The notes: generated by a model from the letters alone, not told the origin. DNA of 64,000 bases from DRPG01 sp964655065 (GCA_964655065.1 CAZZLC010000004.1:62001-126000); one strand, 5' to 3'. Shown: positions 8,020-17,260, counted from the first letter of the stretch. Numbers and translations are program-made.

Positions 8020-9528
8020 TCAGCTCGCGGGTCTGAGCAGCGGCCCCGTCGCCATGTAGATCACCGCGCAGTCCGCGGTCAGCGGATAATCGTTCGGGGG
8101 ATTGAGGATGTCGCGGCTCTCGGAGGTGCGGACCCCCACGGCGAGCACCCCGTGTTGGGCCTTCATGGCGCGGGCCACCGTCTCGAAGGTCCACGGCTCG
8201 GGCAGGTTGGCCGCCCACCGGCCCACGAACAACGAGTGGCCCCTCACGTCGGCGAGCTCGCCGACCAGCGTGGCGGTGCCGTGCGCCTCGACCGCGTGGG
8301 CGAGCAGCGAGAACCCCATGCGCGTGGTCTGGATGACCTCGTCGGCCCCGGCGGTTCGGGCGTGCTCCACGTTCTCGGCGTCCAGGATCTCGGCCACGAC
8401 GTACAGGGGACGCTGACGGCGGTCGACGAGCTCGTGGTGGCGCCGGAGGTACCTGCGGATGGTGAAGGTCACCAGGATCGTGCGGGCGTCAGCCTGGGAC
8501 GGCACGGTCTCGCGCGACCCCACCACGATGACGGCGTCGGCGAAGGCCAGACGAACCTTCTGGAGCTCGCTCTCCTTCGTGGGGTCGCCCTGGATCCAGA
8601 AGAACTCCGGCGGAAGCTCCACCGGTCGCGGATAGGGCGCGAAGATGACGACAGGATGCCGCTCGAGGTCGTGCTCCTCTTGCATCGTGTCGAGGAGCAT
8701 GCGGGTCCCGGGGTCGTAGCCGCACACCACGATGTGGTCGACATGGTTGCTCATCCTGAAGGACTCCTCGCGCATGGAGAGCACGCTGGCGATCAGCGTG
8801 GTGCCCACGATGCCGGCAAACAGGGCCAGCGTGATCATCCCGACCACCATGAGGCTGCCGGCCACCACCCGGCCGAGGGGGGTCGTGGGGGTGAGGTCGC
8901 CATAGCCGACGGTGGTGATCGTCACGATCGACCACCACAGCGCGTCGGGGACCGTCGCGATGTGCGGGTTGTTCGCGTGCTCGGTGAGGTAGAAGCTCAC
9001 CCCGCCGAGGAGCACGGCGATGCCGAAGATCGAGAATCCGAGCAGGTAGAGCAGCCGGTTCTCTTCGAACGCGCGAGCGATCCCGCCGAAGGGGTTCGCG
9101 TAGCGGAAGATCTGCCGACTCCGCAGCAGGCGGAGCAGTCGCAGCGCTCGCAGTCCCCGGAGCTCGGGCACCCCGCCGAGCACGGTCAGGATGTCGATCA
9201 TGATCATGGGCCGGGTACAGAAGCGCAGCCGCTCCAGCACGTGCGCCCGCAGCCTGCCCAGGGGACCGAGCCGCCAGAACCCCACCGCCTTGGGGCGGAA
9301 GGTGAGCACCCGCAGCAGGAGCTCGACGGCGAAGATGGCGATGATCACGTCGTCGAGCGGTTGGAGATCGGGGAGCGTGACGAAGATCTCCTCGGGGATC
9401 GCGAGCTCACCGACGAGCAGCACGGTCGAGACCACGATGAGCAGCCACACCACGGCGTCGACCCGCCGGCCGATCGGCGAGTCGGGCCGGTGGAAGGCGC
9501 TGTACAGGGTGCGGCGGAGCCACGACAT
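8020..9528 (-). CDS. voltage-gated-type potassium channel with TrkA-N (RCK) domain
   Basis: A 502-residue six-helix ion channel subunit. An S4-like helix with regularly spaced arginines (LRGLRALRLLRLLRSRQIFR) is followed by S5, a pore loop with selectivity filter TITTVGYGDLTP, and S6. A cytoplasmic Rossmann domain (HIVVCGYDPGTRMLLD) and a second regulatory lobe complete it; this is the architecture of Kch/BK-like channels gated by voltage and ligand. I use the ATG at 9528; an in-frame GTG at 9555 would add nine residues but lies only three bases from a GTTATC element and leaves 20 bases to the divergent kinase. The neighbouring kinase is transcribed divergently and could share control. Confidence 0.9.
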   Translation of the reverse strand: MSWLRRTLYSAFHRPDSPIGRRVDAVVWLLIVVSTVLLVGELAIPEEIFVTLPDLQPLDDVIIAIFAVELLLRVLTFRPKAVGFWRLGPLGRLRAHVLERLRFCTRPMIMIDILTVLGGVPELRGLRALRLLRLLRSRQIFRYANPFGGIARAFEENRLLYLLGFSIFGIAVLLGGVSFYLTEHANNPHIATVPDALWWSIVTITTVGYGDLTPTTPLGRVVAGSLMVVGMITLALFAGIVGTTLIASVLSMREESFRMSNHVDHIVVCGYDPGTRMLLDTMQEEHDLERHPVVIFAPYPRPVELPPEFFWIQGDPTKESELQKVRLAFADAVIVVGSRETVPSQADARTILVTFTIRRYLRRHHELVDRRQRPLYVVAEILDAENVEHARTAGADEVIQTTRMGFSLLAHAVEAHGTATLVGELADVRGHSLFVGRWAANLPEPWTFETVARAMKAQHGVLAVGVRTSESRDILNPPNDYPLTADCAVIYMATGPLLRPAS

Positions 9529-9558
9529 CCGGAATCCGTGGGGGAAGACCGTCACCGG

Positions 9559-9564
9559 GATAAC
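9559..9564 (-). promoter_or_regulatory. GTTANC element upstream of the K+ channel
   Basis: GTTATC in channel sense, 30 bases before the ATG at 9528, in the short divergent gap with the kinase gene. This spacing is one reason to prefer the 9528 start. Confidence 0.3.
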
Positions 9565-9575
9565 AGCCGAGCCCG

Positions 9576-10886
9576 ATGGGCCTCCAGATCGTCCAGATCG
9601 TCGCGTCCGGGACCTTCGGGCACGTCTGCGTAGTGCGCGAGACCACCACGGATCGCCTCTACGCGGCGAAGGTGCTGCGTCCGACGCACCACCACAATCC
9701 CAAGATCCTCACCCGACTGCGCGACGAGGCCAAGGTGCTCGCCCGGCTCGATCATCCGAACATCGTCGGGCTGCACGAGATCCGCGAGATCGAGGGACAG
9801 CCCGTCCTGCTGCTCGAGTGGGTCCGGGGTGCCCCGCTGGACCTCGTCCGCCAGCGCTCGCCCCACGGCCGGATGTCACCTCCGGACGTTCTCGAGGTGG
9901 TGTGGACCACCGTGAACGCCCTCCTGGCCGCCTGGACCTCCATCGACCCCGAGACTGGGGCGTCGATGGGGGTGATCCACCGGGACGTGAAGCCCTCGAA
10001 CCTGCTGTTGACCGCCGAAGGCAACCTCAAGCTCGTCGACTTCGGCATTGCCAAGGGAGATTTCGCGGATCGCGAGACCGAGACGGTGTCGGTGGTGCTC
10101 GGGGCCGACGGCTACGTGGCCCCGGAGCGTCTCGACGGTGCGCCCGACTCGCCCTCGGGCGACATCTTCGCCCTCGGCTGCGTGGCCTACGAGCTGATGA
10201 GCGCGGACCGCATCGGGGTGTCCCTGTTCCGGGAGGGCTACGAGAAGTCGGTGCAGGGGCACCTCGTGCGTCTGCGCCCCGAGGGATTCGACCTGCGGTC
10301 GGCCCGGGCCCTCACCGACCTGATCGAGGCGATGACCTCCTACGATCCCGCGGATCGTCCCGACCACCTGGCGGTTCGCGCCGCGGTCGAGGACCTGCTG
10401 CGCGGAATCCCGTGGCCGCCCGACCTTCCTGCGCTCGGTCGCGACATCGTGGTGCCGTTGCTCCAGGAGCAGGCCGACCGCCGCGCGGACCAGCATCCCG
10501 CCTACGAGCAGCTGCGGTTCCTCGAGTCCGACGTCCATCCGGAGAGCACCCTCGAGTCGCACGGAGACCGAAGGTTGCGGACGTTCCTCTCCCGACCCCA
10601 CTGGTCCGCCCGCTCGGGCGAGCTCCGAGCGATCCTCCTCGAGGACCCCGCCTGGACGGCTCGGCCGTGGGCCGAGGTGCTCGAAGGGCTACGAGACCGG
10701 GGGCCTTTCGCGTGGCTGTTCGGCTCGTCGCACGAGGGGCTCGACCGGGAGCGCGTGGTGTTCGCCCTGCAGATGATGCTGCGCCGGCCCGATCCGACCC
10801 TGAACCCCCAGCTGCGGTGGCTGCGCCGCCATCAAGATCCGGAGATCCGGGACCTGGCGACCCAGCTTCTCGACGGCGACGGATGA
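9576..10886 (+). CDS. serine/threonine protein kinase
   Basis: A 436-residue Hanks-type kinase with no membrane helix. The glycine loop is VASGTFGHVCVV at residues 9-20, the ATP lysine is Lys32 (YAAKVL), the alpha-C Glu is in RDEAKVLARL, the catalytic loop is IHRDVKPSNLL near 135, and the magnesium motif is VDFGIAKG near 155. The activation segment ends in VAPERLDG. About 160 C-terminal residues after the kinase domain have no recognised domain. It is divergent from the K+ channel, with only 47 bases between starts. Its 3' end overlaps the convergent DUF4126 gene by 198 bases. Catalytic residues are all present, so it is likely active; substrates are unknown. Confidence 0.9.
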   Translation: MGLQIVQIVASGTFGHVCVVRETTTDRLYAAKVLRPTHHHNPKILTRLRDEAKVLARLDHPNIVGLHEIREIEGQPVLLLEWVRGAPLDLVRQRSPHGRMSPPDVLEVVWTTVNALLAAWTSIDPETGASMGVIHRDVKPSNLLLTAEGNLKLVDFGIAKGDFADRETETVSVVLGADGYVAPERLDGAPDSPSGDIFALGCVAYELMSADRIGVSLFREGYEKSVQGHLVRLRPEGFDLRSARALTDLIEAMTSYDPADRPDHLAVRAAVEDLLRGIPWPPDLPALGRDIVVPLLQEQADRRADQHPAYEQLRFLESDVHPESTLESHGDRRLRTFLSRPHWSARSGELRAILLEDPAWTARPWAEVLEGLRDRGPFAWLFGSSHEGLDRERVVFALQMMLRRPDPTLNPQLRWLRRHQDPEIRDLATQLLDGDG

Positions 10887-11423
10887 GCGCGCCATCAGCA
10901 CGAGCCCGGTGATCGCACCGAGGCTGACGACGGCGAAGCCGAGGGCCACCGTCGGAGCGAGCACGGCGAGCGTCCCCGCGAGCACCACGAAGACGTCCTC
11001 GCCGGCCGACACGAGCAAGTTGCCCAGGCCCGGGAGCCGGGCGGTGGCGATGCTGCGGAGCCCGCTCTTGGCCCAGGCGAGCCCCATCGCCGAGAAGCCG
11101 CCGACCACCGCCCCGAGCACCCCGGCGACCTCCATCGGGACGTCGGGCCACGCGACGATCGCCACGAGCGTCGCGACCCCGGGCTTGATCAGGGCGCTGG
11201 CCGCGGCGAGCCGACGGTCGAGACCGACGACCTTGTCGGCCCCGATCTCGGCCGCCCACAGCAAGGTGAGCGTGGCCACGACCCCGCCCTGGCCGACGAA
11301 GGCCCCCGCTCGCGAGGGCTCGAGGAGGCCCACCCAGGCGCCAAACGCCACGAGCCACAGGGGGAACCAGGTGCGGATGCCGCAGAGGGCGGCGAGAACG
11401 AGGGCGGTGAGTCCGAGGGTCAC
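10689..11423 (-). CDS. DUF4126-like membrane protein with antisense-encoded tail
   Basis: A 244-residue membrane protein. The N-terminal region (TALVLAALCGIRTWFPLWLV) matches the 'a.aatGlRa.lPl' opening of DUF4126 proteins, and Gly-rich helices follow (AGVLGAVVGGFSAMGLAWAK; LAGTLAVLAPTVALGFAVVS). DUF4126 proteins have no known activity. The domain ends around residue 178. The frame then stays open for about 66 more residues of different composition (PQLGVQGRIGPAQHHLQGEH) encoded opposite the 3' end of the kinase gene, with the first in-frame stop at 10689. The start is a GTG at 11423. Whether the tail is functional or a drifted stop is not known. Confidence 0.65.
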   Translation of the reverse strand: MTLGLTALVLAALCGIRTWFPLWLVAFGAWVGLLEPSRAGAFVGQGGVVATLTLLWAAEIGADKVVGLDRRLAAASALIKPGVATLVAIVAWPDVPMEVAGVLGAVVGGFSAMGLAWAKSGLRSIATARLPGLGNLLVSAGEDVFVVLAGTLAVLAPTVALGFAVVSLGAITGLVLMARSSVAVEKLGRQVPDLRILMAAQPPQLGVQGRIGPAQHHLQGEHHALPVEPLVRRAEQPRERPPVS

Positions 11424-11502
11424 GGGATGCCTCCATCCCTCTCAGCGCCCTCTTCGGTCGGCTCACCCGTCCCCAGATGTCACGGGGTGTCCGTCGGGTC
11501 CG

Positions 11503-12021
11503 TCAGGTGCCGAACTCGAGGTCGTCGGGCAGCTCGGGCACCGGCTCGTAGCGGACCTCGAGGATCTCGATCTCGCGAACTCCCGACGGAGCCTGCACCT
11601 TGGCGGAGTCCCCCTCGGACCGGCCGAGCAGCGCACGGGCGATCGGCGAGCGCCAGCTGATGATGCCTTGCTTCACGTCGACCTCGTCCTCACCGTAGAT
11701 GCGCCAGGTCTGCTCGTTGCCGCTCTCGTCCTCGATGACCACGGTGGCCCCGAATCGCACGACGTCTCCGGTCAGCTCGACGGGGTCGACGGGTCGAGCG
11801 GCGCGCAGCCGTCGCAGCAGGAACTCCCGCCGCCGGTCGATGGCACGCAGCCGCTTCTTCCCGTAGATGTATTCCGCGTTCTCGCTGCGATCCCCGAGCG
11901 AGGCCGCGTAGCTCACCTCGGCCACCACCCGGGGGCGCTCCTCGTGGTCGAGCCACGCGAGCTCGCGCCGCATGCGCTCGAGGCCGTACGGCGTGATGTA
12001 GTTCGGCTGCCCGTCACCCAT
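11503..12021 (-). CDS. greB: transcription elongation factor GreB
   Basis: A 172-residue factor that enters the RNA polymerase secondary channel and stimulates cleavage of backtracked RNA. The N-terminal coiled coil begins YITPYGLERMRRELAWL. GDRSENAEYIYGKKRLRAID carries the conserved acidic tip (DRSENAEY) and the IYGKKRLR stretch that separates GreB from GreA. The C-terminal FKBP-like domain has GIISWRSPIARALLGRSEGD. Slightly longer than E. coli GreB because of a short C-terminal extension. The ATG at 12021 lies nine bases after the upstream lipoprotein gene, so both may share a transcript. Confidence 0.92.
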   Translation of the reverse strand: MGDGQPNYITPYGLERMRRELAWLDHEERPRVVAEVSYAASLGDRSENAEYIYGKKRLRAIDRRREFLLRRLRAARPVDPVELTGDVVRFGATVVIEDESGNEQTWRIYGEDEVDVKQGIISWRSPIARALLGRSEGDSAKVQAPSGVREIEILEVRYEPVPELPDDLEFGT

Positions 12022-12030
12022 GGCTACCCA

Positions 12031-13269
12031 TCACGGCAGGGTACCGTCGGCGAGGTTCCAGGTGAGGTGTCGCTCGGGGATGGGAGCGATGACCTCGGCT
12101 CGGAACTCGTCGCCGTCGAAGGTGTAGCGACGCAGCAGCCGGTGGGTCCGCATCTCGGACGCCGCGTAGATCTCCAGCTTGCCGTCCTCGTCGAGGTCGG
12201 CGAGGTGGGTCGCGTGCTCGAAGCCTCCGGTCTTGTCGGCGATGCGACTCATCGCGAAGCCGCTCTCCGCCCCCTCGGCGAGCCACAGCCCCTGGCTCTT
12301 GCTGGCGGCGACGAGCTCGTTCTCGCCGTCGTGGTCGACGTCGCCAGCGACGAGGAAGCGGCACTGCGACTCGCCCGCGATGACCCCCACCTCGGTGGCG
12401 TCGAAGCCGCCGGATGCCGAGGCGACGTACTGCTCGATGCGGACGGGCTCCTTCAGCTTCGGCTTTCCGCCCTCGGCCACGGTGACGCCCTCCTTCGCGA
12501 CGTACAGCTCGTCGGTGCCGTCGCCATCGAGATCGGTGACCAGAATCTCCTTGGCGTGCGTGTCGGTGTACTCGACCACCGGACGACGGGCGTAGGTGCC
12601 GTCGGGCTGATGGTCGTAGCGGAACACCCCGCCCGGCTGCGACACGCCGCTCGCCTTGTTGCGCTCCGACGGCGTGACGTAGAACTCGTTCTTGCCGTCA
12701 CCGTCCACGTCCCCGATCTCGACCTCGTGAACGAAGGTGTCGGGCTCCTTGTCGAACTGCTGGAAGGACCAGGTCCCGTCCTCTTGCTCGTCACCCACTG
12801 CGACCACGCCCGCATCGTGGGTCGCGAGCACGATCTCGTCGGCCCCGTCACCATCGACGTCGCCGATCTCGAGATCGCGAAAGCGATCGAAGCGCCCGCC
12901 GAACGACGCTTCGTAGAGCGTCTTGGCCGTCCAACCCGCGTCGCCCTTGGTCCAGTGCTTGAGCAGCGCCCGCTCGGCCCCGATGGTCAGGATGCCGTCG
13001 CGCCAGAACAGCGCCTTGTGCCACACGTTCGAGTCGGGATCCTCGAGGATCTCGGGCACCCACTGGCCCTTCTTCTGCCGATACAGCACACCCTTCGCGG
13101 GCCCCGGCTGGTTGGTCGGCAGGAACTGGGCCTGGACCATGAAGAGGGCCCGCGAGGCATCCTGCGCCTCTTCCGCCGCCTCGGGCTGGACCTCTGGCTC
13201 CGGCTTGGGCTCGGTCGAGCCTCCGCATCCCAACAGCGCCACGAAGACCGAGAAACCGGGCATCATCAT
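12031..13269 (-). CDS. FG-GAP/VCBS-repeat surface lipoprotein
   Basis: A 412-residue exported protein. The signal MMMPGFSVFVALLGCGGS has an LLGC lipobox, so Cys15 should be lipidated; a charged linker (PKPEPEVQPEAAEEA) follows. The body is a beta-propeller type array with repeated calcium-loop motifs DVDGDGADE, DVDGDGKNE, DLDGDGTDE, DVDHDGENE and DLDEDGKLE, each about 45-70 residues apart. Such repeats occur in surface adhesion and ligand-binding proteins; the ligand is unknown. The start is chosen at the first of three ATGs because GGAGGA lies six bases upstream; a longer frame back to 13320 lacks a ribosome site and would bury the signal. Confidence 0.85.
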   Translation of the reverse strand: MMMPGFSVFVALLGCGGSTEPKPEPEVQPEAAEEAQDASRALFMVQAQFLPTNQPGPAKGVLYRQKKGQWVPEILEDPDSNVWHKALFWRDGILTIGAERALLKHWTKGDAGWTAKTLYEASFGGRFDRFRDLEIGDVDGDGADEIVLATHDAGVVAVGDEQEDGTWSFQQFDKEPDTFVHEVEIGDVDGDGKNEFYVTPSERNKASGVSQPGGVFRYDHQPDGTYARRPVVEYTDTHAKEILVTDLDGDGTDELYVAKEGVTVAEGGKPKLKEPVRIEQYVASASGGFDATEVGVIAGESQCRFLVAGDVDHDGENELVAASKSQGLWLAEGAESGFAMSRIADKTGGFEHATHLADLDEDGKLEIYAASEMRTHRLLRRYTFDGDEFRAEVIAPIPERHLTWNLADGTLP

Positions 13270-13361
13270 CGTTCGTCCTCCTGCCAGCCCGAGCGTCACC
13301 CCGTCGACACGCTCCGTCAAGCGGTGACATCTCGTGCGGGTCGGCGGGATAGAACCGAGCC

Positions 13362-15455
13362 ATGAGCGAGCTCAAACCCTCCACGGCACGACGTGCGCTC
13401 CCATTCGTGGTCGGGGCGGCCTTCTTCGTCGCGGTCGCGATTGCCACCTGGCGCGTGGCGACCCTCCGCGAAGTCGCGATTGCCCAGGAACGCGAACGAA
13501 CGTTCAAGCTCGTCGACGAAGCGGCGACCGAGTGGGAGACCGAGCTCATCCAGATGCTCACCGACCACATCGAGGCTCCTCCCACGAACCCGGGGCAGGC
13601 CGAGCTGCGTCAGCGCCGGCTCCGCAAGTCTCGGCGCTGGTTCGACAGCCTCTACGTGTGGCGGACCGACCGTCCTGGCGAGAGCGTGTTCCCGGACCGC
13701 CCCACCCCGGACCGATCGCGGGACCTCTCGCGCGAGCCCTGCGTCCGGCGGGCCAACCGGCTGCTGCGGGCGCTGGGGCCCGATCCGTCGGACTACCGGC
13801 CGGTGGCCGACCAGTTCGTCGTGGGCTGTCGGACCGCCTCTCTGCTGGTGCGAATCTATGCCGCGACGGAGGCCGCGTACTTCCTTCAGGACGCGCCGGC
13901 GGCGCAGGCGTTCGCGGCGATGGAGGCCATGGGGGTCGACCCCGGGCTGTCCCTCACCGAGGCGGCTCGACTCGACATTCCCCCCACCCGACTGGCGGTC
14001 TACAAGTTCCGCCGCGCCCGGCTCCTCATCGAGCTCGGTCACGACTCGAACCTCACCGAGTCGAGCCGTCGCCGGTACCTCGACGAGGGGCTCAATCAGA
14101 TGGAGGCCCTCGGATTCGAGATCGCGAGGCTCGACGCCCCCGAGGGCGCCCGGCTTCTCGAGGTCTACGGTCCGAGTGGCCCGGAGATCTACGGGACTGA
14201 CGGCCCCAACGACGAGTTCAGCATCCAGCACCAGCTCGCGAGCCACGGTCGGCACCAGGAGTCGCTGCGCCTCGGTGAGGTGTGGGCCCGAGCCGAGCGG
14301 CGCCGAGCGGCGTTCATCGAGATCAAGGACAAGATCGCGACCCGTACGCCCGAAGACAACGCGCGGCCCAAGTTCATCCGGGACCAGTACTCCGACACGC
14401 CCTACCTCGTCTTCTTCGGCTGGTCCGGAGATTACGGGGTCGCGTTCCAGCTGGAGCAGCAGCAGCTCCTCGAGGATTTCCTCGCTCGTACTGGCGAGGC
14501 GCGGCACCTCATCTCGATCACCGACGCCGACGGCGAGTGGGTGGCGGGAGCGAACCCCGGCCCGGAGCTCGCCTTTCGCGAGAGTGCGCCCTTCAAGGGC
14601 TTGACCCACTTGCGCGTGCAGGTGGTCGAGTCGGCGGTCACCCGCTCGACGCGGCTGCGATCGGAGCAGTGGCTCCTCCCCTTCGGCATCATGGGAATCT
14701 GTCTCGTGCTCGGGATGGCAGCGCTGGTGGCCCAGGAGCGGTTCACCCGTCGTCAGTACGAGCTCCTGAATCGCCAGCGGGCCTTCACCACCCGGGTGAC
14801 CCACGAGCTCAAGACCCCGCTCGCCGGCATTCGGGTCATGGCCGAGAACCTCGAATCCGGGGCGTTCCGGACTGACGATCAGCGACGCGACATGGCCCAC
14901 CGCATCATCGAGGAGGCGGACCGGCTGAAGGCGCGGGTCGACGAGGTGCTCGACGTGGCTCGGGAGCGTACGATCCCCTCGCCCGAGCCCTTCGATCCCG
15001 AGGAGTCGGTACTCGCGGCGATCGACCAGTGGGGACCGAGGCTCGAGACGGCAGGGGTCAAGCTGCACGCCGATCTGCACCCGACGGACGAGGCGGTGGG
15101 GGACTCGGGGGCCTTGCGCGACGCGGTCGGGATCTTGCTCGACAACGCGCTGAAGTATCGTCGCCCCGATCGGGCGGACCCCCAGGTCTGGCTCGAGCTC
15201 TCGCAGGAGGGCCGCAACATCGTGATCGCGGTGGCCGACAACGGGCTCGGGGTGCCGAGGTCCATGCGACGGACGATCTTTGACCGGTTCGTTCGAGTGG
15301 AGGGCCCGAACCGAGGCGCAGCCGGCGGCCACGGTCTGGGCCTGAATCAGGCGCGAGAGATCGTCGAGGCCCATCGCGGAACGCTGGTCTGCACTGATGG
15401 GATCGATGGCGGCGCCCGGTTCGCGATTCGGGTCCCCGCGCGCCGTACGACCTGA
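13362..15455 (+). CDS. orphan membrane sensor histidine kinase
   Basis: A 697-residue two-component kinase. TM1 lies at about residues 13-30 and TM2 near 447-465 (LLPFGIMGICLVLGMAALVA), leaving a periplasmic domain of roughly 410 residues of unrecognised type. The dimerisation box is VTHELKTPLAGI with phospho-acceptor His481. The ATPase domain has the N box (ILLDNALKYRR), G1 box (VADNGLGVP) and G2 (AAGGHGLGLNQA). All catalytic residues look intact. No response regulator lies next to it, so its partner is elsewhere. It is divergent from the FG-GAP lipoprotein gene, with about 90 bases between the chosen starts. Confidence 0.9.
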   Translation: MSELKPSTARRALPFVVGAAFFVAVAIATWRVATLREVAIAQERERTFKLVDEAATEWETELIQMLTDHIEAPPTNPGQAELRQRRLRKSRRWFDSLYVWRTDRPGESVFPDRPTPDRSRDLSREPCVRRANRLLRALGPDPSDYRPVADQFVVGCRTASLLVRIYAATEAAYFLQDAPAAQAFAAMEAMGVDPGLSLTEAARLDIPPTRLAVYKFRRARLLIELGHDSNLTESSRRRYLDEGLNQMEALGFEIARLDAPEGARLLEVYGPSGPEIYGTDGPNDEFSIQHQLASHGRHQESLRLGEVWARAERRRAAFIEIKDKIATRTPEDNARPKFIRDQYSDTPYLVFFGWSGDYGVAFQLEQQQLLEDFLARTGEARHLISITDADGEWVAGANPGPELAFRESAPFKGLTHLRVQVVESAVTRSTRLRSEQWLLPFGIMGICLVLGMAALVAQERFTRRQYELLNRQRAFTTRVTHELKTPLAGIRVMAENLESGAFRTDDQRRDMAHRIIEEADRLKARVDEVLDVARERTIPSPEPFDPEESVLAAIDQWGPRLETAGVKLHADLHPTDEAVGDSGALRDAVGILLDNALKYRRPDRADPQVWLELSQEGRNIVIAVADNGLGVPRSMRRTIFDRFVRVEGPNRGAAGGHGLGLNQAREIVEAHRGTLVCTDGIDGGARFAIRVPARRTT

Positions 15456-15456
15456 G

Positions 15457-15513
15457 CCACCCAGCCAGCCCTCTAAGGTCCTACGTTACCCTCGGAAGGC
15501 TGCGCTGGGGTGG
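15457..15513 (+). terminator. long dyad between histidine kinase and lipoprotein genes
   Basis: CCACCCAGC (15457-15465) pairs with GCTGGGGTGG (15504-15513, one extra G), and the adjacent CAGCC (15466-15470) pairs with GGCTG (15498-15502), giving a 14 bp stem with a 27-base loop just after the kinase stop. There is no T run, so it may be a Rho-assisted terminator or a leader structure of the lipoprotein gene; the loop contains a GTTACC hexamer. Confidence 0.35.
15485..15490 (+). promoter_or_regulatory. GTTANC element upstream of the first lipoprotein gene
   Basis: GTTACC, 54 bases before the ATG at 15545 and inside the loop of the dyad at 15457-15513. Further from the start than the other examples, so weaker. 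Confidence 0.2.
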
Positions 15514-15544
15514 ACCGGGCCAGCCGTGCACGCGAGGACACGCG

Positions 15545-17251
15545 ATGAGAGCTGATATCTGCGCCATCGGCTGCCTGGTCGCGACCGCCTGCGCGGGGGC
15601 CGAGGGGCCCGACCGGGAGACCGGCACGCCGCTCGGCTCGGACACGAGCGAGCCCGGGGCGCTGGGCTCGGGACTCGGCGACATCGTGGTCGAGATGAAC
15701 GCGGACTCGGTGGTTGGCGACGCGGAGACCCGGGTGATCGGGGTGTTCACCGACCCGCCGACCGACGTGACGAACCTCGCCCAGTGCCTGGCTGGTCAGC
15801 AGTTCTGTCTGCGCGAGGAGCTGCCTCGCGAGGTCGGGGCCTCGGTCGACGCGGAGCCCTTCGACACCGCGATCCTGACCACGCTCGACACTGTCTCGGC
15901 CGGCCCCTCGATCACGCTCGGCGACTGGTCGGCCCCCGTCGTCTTCGACTCGACCACCGACCTGCGCTTCTACACCCAGATCACCCCGGGGACCGTGACG
16001 TCGGAGCCGCCGCTCGACCTCGAGGTGCCCGGCGACGCCTGGCCGGCGACGACGGCGGAGGGGATCGTGGAGATGCCCGACCCGATCGGGCTGCGCCTGC
16101 TCGACCCGACGATCGAGCAAGAGTTCGTCGACGTCGACGGAATCCCTCTGCGCTGGGTCCCCGGCGACGACGGAGGCGCTCCTCCCTTCGCCGACGACGA
16201 GGGCTCGGGCACGCTCGGGGCCCCGGGCGAGGTCTTCCTCTACATCGAGACCCCAGGCCGACGGCGGCTCCAGCGGCTCGCCGACACCGGGAGCTTCGAC
16301 CTGGACCTGTCCGGCGCGAACCTCGCGGACGGTGACGAGGTCGAGCTCGTGCTCGGTCGCTGGACGCGGGGCGAGGTCGTCGACGGGGCGCGTCGGACGG
16401 TGGTGACGCTGCAGCGCAACCAGCGCATCCGTGGGGTCTGGCGCTCCGTCGGCGTGCGTCGGAGGCTCGTACTCGCCGACACCTGCGAGGAGGTGGAGAC
16501 GCTCGCCGGCCTCGACGACGGCTTCTACGAGGGGCGCTTCGACCCCGAGACCAACGTGCTCGACCCTGGCCCGGGGGGGTGCACCGGTCGGGCCGCGGGC
16601 GGTCCCGAAGGTCTCGTCCCGGTCGATGTCCGACCCCAGCACGAGCTCTCGGTTCGCTTCGCGCTCCCCGATGCCGAGGCGTCGCTCTATCTCCTGACCG
16701 ACTGCGACGACGTTGGGACCTGCCTCGTCGGGTCCGATCGCCTCGGACCCGAGACCCTCGCGTGGGTCAACGAGTCGGAAAGCCTCGTGCGGGTCTTCGT
16801 GGCGCTGGACGTGGTCGGGGAGCCGGAGGGTGACTTCACCCTCGACGTGCGCCGTCGGGCCCTCGGGGGCGACGTGCTCGTGAACACCTGCATCGATGCC
16901 ATCGAACAAGGCCCGATCGGTCCCGGGTTCTTCGAGGGGAGCCTCCTCGACCACAGCAACCTCCTCGTCTCCTACCCCGAGGATGGCCCCTGCGGGGGCG
17001 TGCGCGACGCTGGGGAGGGGATCGCGGCCGTGCAGCTCGGGGGCGGACAGACGATCGCCATCGATGCCCAGGGGTCGACGCCAGGCACCGGGATCCACCT
17101 GCTCGCGAACTGCAGCATCGCCGCGAGCTGTGTCGCGTTCGGTGCCGACACCCTCACCTGGACCAACCCGACCCCGTTCGAGCGGACGGTGTACATCGTG
17201 CTGGACGCCGAGGTGGGAATCGATCAGTACCGCCTGGGCGTGACGTTCTGA
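15545..17251 (+). CDS. exported Cys-paired beta-rich lipoprotein, paralogue of 18217-19953
   Basis: A 568-residue secreted protein. The short signal MRADICAIGCLVATACAG offers a lipobox ending at Cys16 (VATAC), followed by a low-complexity acidic linker. The N-terminal part has a Cys pair in NLAQCLAGQQFCLREELP, then a beta region with RLADTGSFDLDL and VELVLGRWTRGEV. Three C-terminal modules follow, each with 'TC...GCT' and 'LYLLTDCDDVGTC' type pairs and a 'lawvNesesl.rvfv.ld' strand, resembling bacterial pre-peptidase C-terminal (PPC-like) domains. The function is unknown; outer-surface display is inferred. The same motifs in the same order recur in the gene at 18217. Confidence 0.7.
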   Translation: MRADICAIGCLVATACAGAEGPDRETGTPLGSDTSEPGALGSGLGDIVVEMNADSVVGDAETRVIGVFTDPPTDVTNLAQCLAGQQFCLREELPREVGASVDAEPFDTAILTTLDTVSAGPSITLGDWSAPVVFDSTTDLRFYTQITPGTVTSEPPLDLEVPGDAWPATTAEGIVEMPDPIGLRLLDPTIEQEFVDVDGIPLRWVPGDDGGAPPFADDEGSGTLGAPGEVFLYIETPGRRRLQRLADTGSFDLDLSGANLADGDEVELVLGRWTRGEVVDGARRTVVTLQRNQRIRGVWRSVGVRRRLVLADTCEEVETLAGLDDGFYEGRFDPETNVLDPGPGGCTGRAAGGPEGLVPVDVRPQHELSVRFALPDAEASLYLLTDCDDVGTCLVGSDRLGPETLAWVNESESLVRVFVALDVVGEPEGDFTLDVRRRALGGDVLVNTCIDAIEQGPIGPGFFEGSLLDHSNLLVSYPEDGPCGGVRDAGEGIAAVQLGGGQTIAIDAQGSTPGTGIHLLANCSIAASCVAFGADTLTWTNPTPFERTVYIVLDAEVGIDQYRLGVTF

Positions 17252-17260
17252 GAGGTCTGG

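Noticed and set aside
5383..13365. Long plus-strand frames (5383-7845, 7891-9633, 10909-13365)
   Set aside because: Antisense shadows of helicase, channel and greB/FG-GAP genes; rich in Arg/His/Gly/Asp with no motifs, a GC-codon artefact.
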